Assembly: GCF_014839835.1 (NCBI RefSeq)
Contig: NC_071644.1
Span: 9,091,266 to 9,155,265 of the forward strand
Direction: 5' to 3'
Origin: Dryobates pubescens
Taxonomy: Eukaryota > Chordata > Aves > Piciformes > Picidae
DNA: 64,000 bases
Part shown: positions 60,518 to 64,000 of the stretch, piece by piece
How positions within the stretch are numbered: position 1 is the first letter of the stretch
How the letters are laid out: each line of letters opens with the position of its first letter
Position numbers and translations under genes: made by a program
The notes under the pieces: generated by a model
The model's input: the letters and a program-made list of their open reading frames with translations, nothing else
What the model was told of the DNA's origin: nothing
Databases searched by the model: none

Positions 60518-63500
60518 ATGGCGGAGCCGCTGCGGCCGTTCCGCTTGCGCGGCTGCGGCAGTCCGCAGAAGTACGGCGTGGCGGCCGGCAGCCTGCGCGG
60601 GCTGCTGCGGAAGGGATGCCGCCTGCTGCAGGTGCGCGCCGGCGGCGGGCAGCGGGGCTGGGGACCGGGAACGGAGAGCAGGACCCGCGCCGGCACTAGC
60701 GAGCGGGACCGGGACGGGAGAGCAGGACCCGGACCTGAGAGCGGGGCGGGCGCCGCGGGCTCGGGCGCCTCTCACTCGCCGCGGGGGCAGCTTCCCTTGC
60801 CAGGCAGCCGCCTCTGCCTCTACGAGGACGGCACGGAGCTGACCGAGAGCTACTTCCGCACCCTGCCGCCGCAGACGGAGCTGGTGCTGCTGGGACCCGG
60901 AGAGAGCTGGCGGGGCTGTGAGTGTGCCGGGCACGGGGGGACCGGGGAGGTAGAGCCGCCGGCGGCGGCCGGGCCCCGCGCGGCTTCCCCGCCCGAGCTC
61001 AACCGGCGCCTCCCGGTCCGCGCACGCCGCAGGTGCCAGCGACATCGAGCGGCTCCTGGCCGCCTTCTGCAGCCGCGGCGAGGCGGTGGTGGCGGCGGCG
61101 CGGAGGCTGCTGGCGGACGAGAGGGCACCCCGCAGGCAGAAGCTGCTGGCGGACCTCATCCACAACCTGAGCGAGAACATCCTGGCCGAGGGCAGGGAGG
61201 AGGACAAGAGCTGGTTTGAAGGTGCGCCCGCGGGGAGCTGCCCGCAGGGACACTGCCCTCCCTCTGCGATGTGCCAGACAATGCTCTACACCCCCAGTCC
61301 TCCCCATAAACCCCCCAGTATTCCCTATAGCATCCCCAGGATCCCCTCTTGCTCTGCCCAAGATCCCTTCCCATTAACACAGATCTGCACTGACACTCTA
61401 GGGGCGATTTCCTGCTGGGACGCTGATCCTTTGCCCCTCTCAGCCAGCAAACTCTTCCTTGTGCTTTCCTCCCCCCTCCTTTGCAAGCTCCCCCTCCCCT
61501 CCCCAAGTGGTTGCAGCTCTCCCTCCCAACTCTGTTTCCTTCCCCATTTCTCAGTGTTCTCCCTGTGCCAGTGGCCCAGAAGCACTGCCCCCCGCCCCCA
61601 GCAGCTGCTGCTCTCCCGGCAGATGCTCTGCAGAGCTCCGGTTTGGAGTGCTGAGAGCAAAGTCCTCTCAGGGCAGGATAGGAAAGCTGGGCCAGAGGAG
61701 CAGGCTGAGCACAGAGCCTGTGAGGAGCAGGCAGGGGGGCAGGAGCAGAGCCCTGGCAGTGCCCCTTGCCCTAGGTGTGGAGTCTCGCTTCAGGAGCAAG
61801 TCCAGCTACCTGCGCTACAGCTGCCAGAGCAGGATCCGCAGCTACCTGAAGGAGGTGAGGCTCTGCTCGGCAGCTGCCTCTCCAGCCTCCACTCGGAGCC
61901 TTCTGTGCCCAGGGCTGCCAGACACTTCTGTGCTGCCTGTAGCAGAGAGCTCCGGGCTGCTGCAGGCACCCAGCAGTGACCTGGGCGGCCTCCTCCTCCC
62001 CTTGCAGGTGAGCAGCTTCCTGTGCCACGTCCCCCCCGCGGGAAGGGAGGCCTACCGGAGGGTGACCGAGCTGATGGCAGAGAGGCTGAAGGCTGTCAAA
62101 TACCACGGGGGCTACTTCGACAGGAGCGAGGAGGAGGCTCGGCTCTGCACCGCCGAGGGGTGGTTCTCCTGCCAGGTGAGCTCAGGCTCTGCTCCCTGGC
62201 GTCAGGGGCGGGCAGCAGAGCTTGGGAGCGGGCAGAGCGCGGTGCCAGGCCGGCAGGGCAGCCTCACAGCCAGCCTGTGTGAGCTCCTGGGCCGGCTGCT
62301 GGCAGCAGAGGGCTGGCAGGGGGTGGGGAGCAGCAGCCCCTCACCGGCAGCCTGCCCCGCAGGGCCCCTTCGACCGTCCTGCCTGCCCCAGCCGGCACTC
62401 CATCAACCCCTACAGCAACAGGGAGAGCAGGATCCTCTTCAGCACCTGGAACCTCGACCACATGTAGGTACAAGCTGCCCAGCTGGCCCACGCCATGCCC
62501 CTCAGCCTGGGCAGGGGAGGGGCAGCCACTGAGCTCTGCCCCGGGCGCTGCTCTGCTGCGTCTGCCAACACAGGAACCCAGCAGCAGCTCAGCCCTCATC
62601 AGCTGCTCTGCTGCTCAGGGAATCATCAGAGAGTGGCTCTGGTTGGAAGGGACCTCAGAGCTCCTCTCCTCCAACCTCCCTGCCATGCCCAGGGACACCT
62701 CTCAGCTGGACTCAGCTGCTCCAGGCCTCATCCAGCCTGACCCTGAACACCCCCAGGGAGGAGGCAGCCACAGCCTCCCTGGGCAGCCTGTGCCAGAGTC
62801 TCACCACCCTCACACTGAACAACTTCTTCCTCAGCTCCACTCTAACCTTGCTCTGCCTCAGCTTCAAACCATTCCCCCTTGGCCTGGCTCCAGCCCCCCT
62901 CAGCAAAAGTCTCTCTGCAGCCTTCCTGCAGGATCCCTTCAGGTCCTGGCAGCAGCTCTGAGGTCCCCCTGGAGTCTTCTCCAGGCTGCACAGCCCCAGC
63001 CCCCTCAGCCTGTGCTCACAGCAGAGCTGCTGCAGCCCTGGGAGCATCTCTGTGGCCTCCTCTGACTCACTCCAGCAGCTCTGTGTCCTCCTCCAGAAGT
63101 GGACTCAGTATTTGAGGTGGGGTCTCAGCAGAGCAGAGTCAAGGGGCAGAATCCCCTCTCCTGCCCTGCTGCCCACCCTGGGGACACCAGAAGTGGACTC
63201 AGTATTTGAGGTGGGGTCTCAGCAGAGCAGAGTCAAGGGGCAGAATCCCCTCTCCTGCCCTGCTGCCCACCCTGTGTGTGGGAGCAGCTCCTGCCAGGGA
63301 GAAGAGGGTGGTGAGGAGAACCCTCAGAGCCCAGTGCCAGGCCCTGTGCCCTCGTGGAGCAGACTGCTGGTGTCAGAGCCCTGAAGCAGCAGCGTGGTGC
63401 AGGGGCCAGGCTGGGGCAGGGGCCAGGCTGGGGCAGGCAGGTGGGGGTGGTGCAGCAGGCACAGGCTGTGCTGGCAGAGCTCTCTCCTCTCTCTGCTGCA

Positions 63501-63718
63501 GCATAGAGAAGAAACGTGCTGTTGTCCCCCAGCTGGCAGAGGCTGTCACAACACGAGGTGGAAGAGAAGTGAACTGGGAATACTTCTATCAGCTGCTGTT
63601 TACAGTGGAGAACCTGAAGCTTGTACACATTGCTTGCCACAAGAAAACCAACCACAACCTCAGCTGTGACAAGAGCAGGGTCTACAGAGCCGAGCAGCCC
63701 AAGGCCAAGCAGTGCTAG
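60518..63718 (+). CDS. DFFB: DFFB, caspase-activated DNase (CAD/DFF40)
   Basis: Seven exons: 60518-60631, 60791-60917, 61033-61221, 61775-61854, 62008-62175, 62363-62463, 63502-63718. Phases agree, 331 codons (human 338). This is the apoptotic endonuclease that cuts linker DNA once caspase-3 removes its inhibitor ICAD/DFFA. Residues 1-80 form the CIDE-N domain (MAEPLRPFRLRGCGSPQKYG; SRLCLYEDGTELTESYF). The central part contains FRSKSSYLRYSCQSRIRSYL. The HNH-like beta-beta-alpha-metal core keeps its histidines: RHSINPYSNRE (His238), NLDH (Asp258, His259) and HIACHKKTNH (His302, His306, His311). The protein ends VYRAEQPKAKQC and lacks the basic tail that serves as a nuclear localisation signal in mammals. 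The start lies in GGGGCCATGG, a strong Kozak context. Confidence 0.97.
62620..63100 (-). mobile_element. CR1 LINE 3' fragment (about 480 bp)
   Basis: Longest, best-preserved CR1 tail in the window, antisense in the last DFFB intron: GGTTGGAAGGGACCTCAGAG, GGCAGCCTGTGCCAGAGTCT, CAGCAAAAGTCTCTCTGCAG, CTCCAGCAGCTCTGTGTCCT. Confidence 0.93.
63093..63275. repeat. Tandem duplication, ~90-bp unit, 2 copies
   Basis: Two nearly identical copies beginning CCAGAAGTGGACTCAGTATT and ending CCCTGCTGCCCACCCTG, directly at the 5' side of the CR1 fragment in the last DFFB intron. Confidence 0.92.
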
Positions 63719-64000
63719 AGCTGCTGCTGGCCAGCTCACATCGCACTGTCCTCTCCCAACAGCTCCAGCAGGCTGAGGAGGCCCTGGCCAAGGCCTGGCC
63801 AGGCTGCAGCCCCCCAGCAGATCCATTCAGGTGGTGCTAACTCTGCTCCCCTGCTGCAGCTGTCCCTCAGCCACGCTGTGCTGCCAGAGCACAGGAAGGA
63901 GGCCAGAGGCTGGCACTGACTGCTCCCTGGGGGCTCCTCCGGACCCAGGCCTCACCATGCACAGAAGTGGAACTCAGACAGCCCAGAGCTCAGCTGAGGA
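63719..64000 (+). other. DFFB: DFFB 3'UTR (start)
   Basis: Follows the TAG at 63716-63718. No AATAAA or ATTAAA occurs before the window ends, so the UTR probably continues beyond. Confidence 0.55.

Noticed and set aside
59630-61207. 525-codon minus-strand ORF opposite DFFB exons
   Set aside because: Shadow of DFFB coding sequence plus the GC-rich 24/26-bp array; no homology recognised.
62620-63100. Possible functional CR1 element
   Set aside because: Only the 3' few hundred bases are present; no reverse transcriptase or endonuclease reading frame in this or any other CR1 copy in the window.

Overview
This window is vertebrate nuclear DNA, almost certainly from a bird. The genes have many small exons with GT/AG introns, the DNA is very GC-rich and gene-dense, and CR1 LINE tails (the main avian retroposon) recur more than twenty times. 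Gene order matches the human 1p36 block TP73-CCDC27-LRRC47-CEP104-DFFB, which I recall lies on a microchromosome in chicken. The heavy CR1 load might suggest a CR1-rich neoavian lineage, but the species cannot be fixed from the sequence.

Layout. 1-29.2 kb: TP73 on the + strand. The window opens in intron 1, and all 13 TAp73 coding exons are present (4121-27399, 638 codons). The internal deltaN first exon (7049-7087) has a p53-type response element upstream of it. 31.07-36.11 kb: a nine-exon minus-strand gene (546 codons) joining a CGGBP1/BED-like zinc finger to a Gfo/Idh/MocA oxidoreductase fold whose cofactor and catalytic motifs look degenerate. I know of no human gene at this position. 36.8-38.9 kb: CCDC27 (+), head-to-head with the preceding gene. 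39.2-44.3 kb: LRRC47 (-, 582 codons). 46.2-60.1 kb: CEP104 (-, 929 codons, 21 coding exons). 60.5-63.7 kb: DFFB/CAD (+, 331 codons), head-to-head with CEP104 across a promoter carrying RFX X-box-like and NRF1-like sites.

The genes are independent housekeeping, apoptotic or ciliary genes, not an operon. Two are mechanistically related: TP73 (pro-apoptotic transcription factor, self-regulated through the deltaN promoter) and DFFB (caspase-activated DNase). CEP104 acts at the ciliary tip; CCDC27 is an uncharacterised coiled-coil protein.

Besides CR1, the introns and UTRs hold more than twenty tandem repeat arrays, several touching functional sites. A 47-bp array duplicates the exon-3 donor region of LRRC47. 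A 17-bp array gives CEP104 exon 9 three identical splice donors. A 19-bp array sits in the TP73 3'UTR. A 35-bp array contains the stop-codon context of the oxidoreductase gene. Exon boundaries were assigned by eye from splice consensus, reading-frame phase and remembered human proteins. No search or alignment was run.
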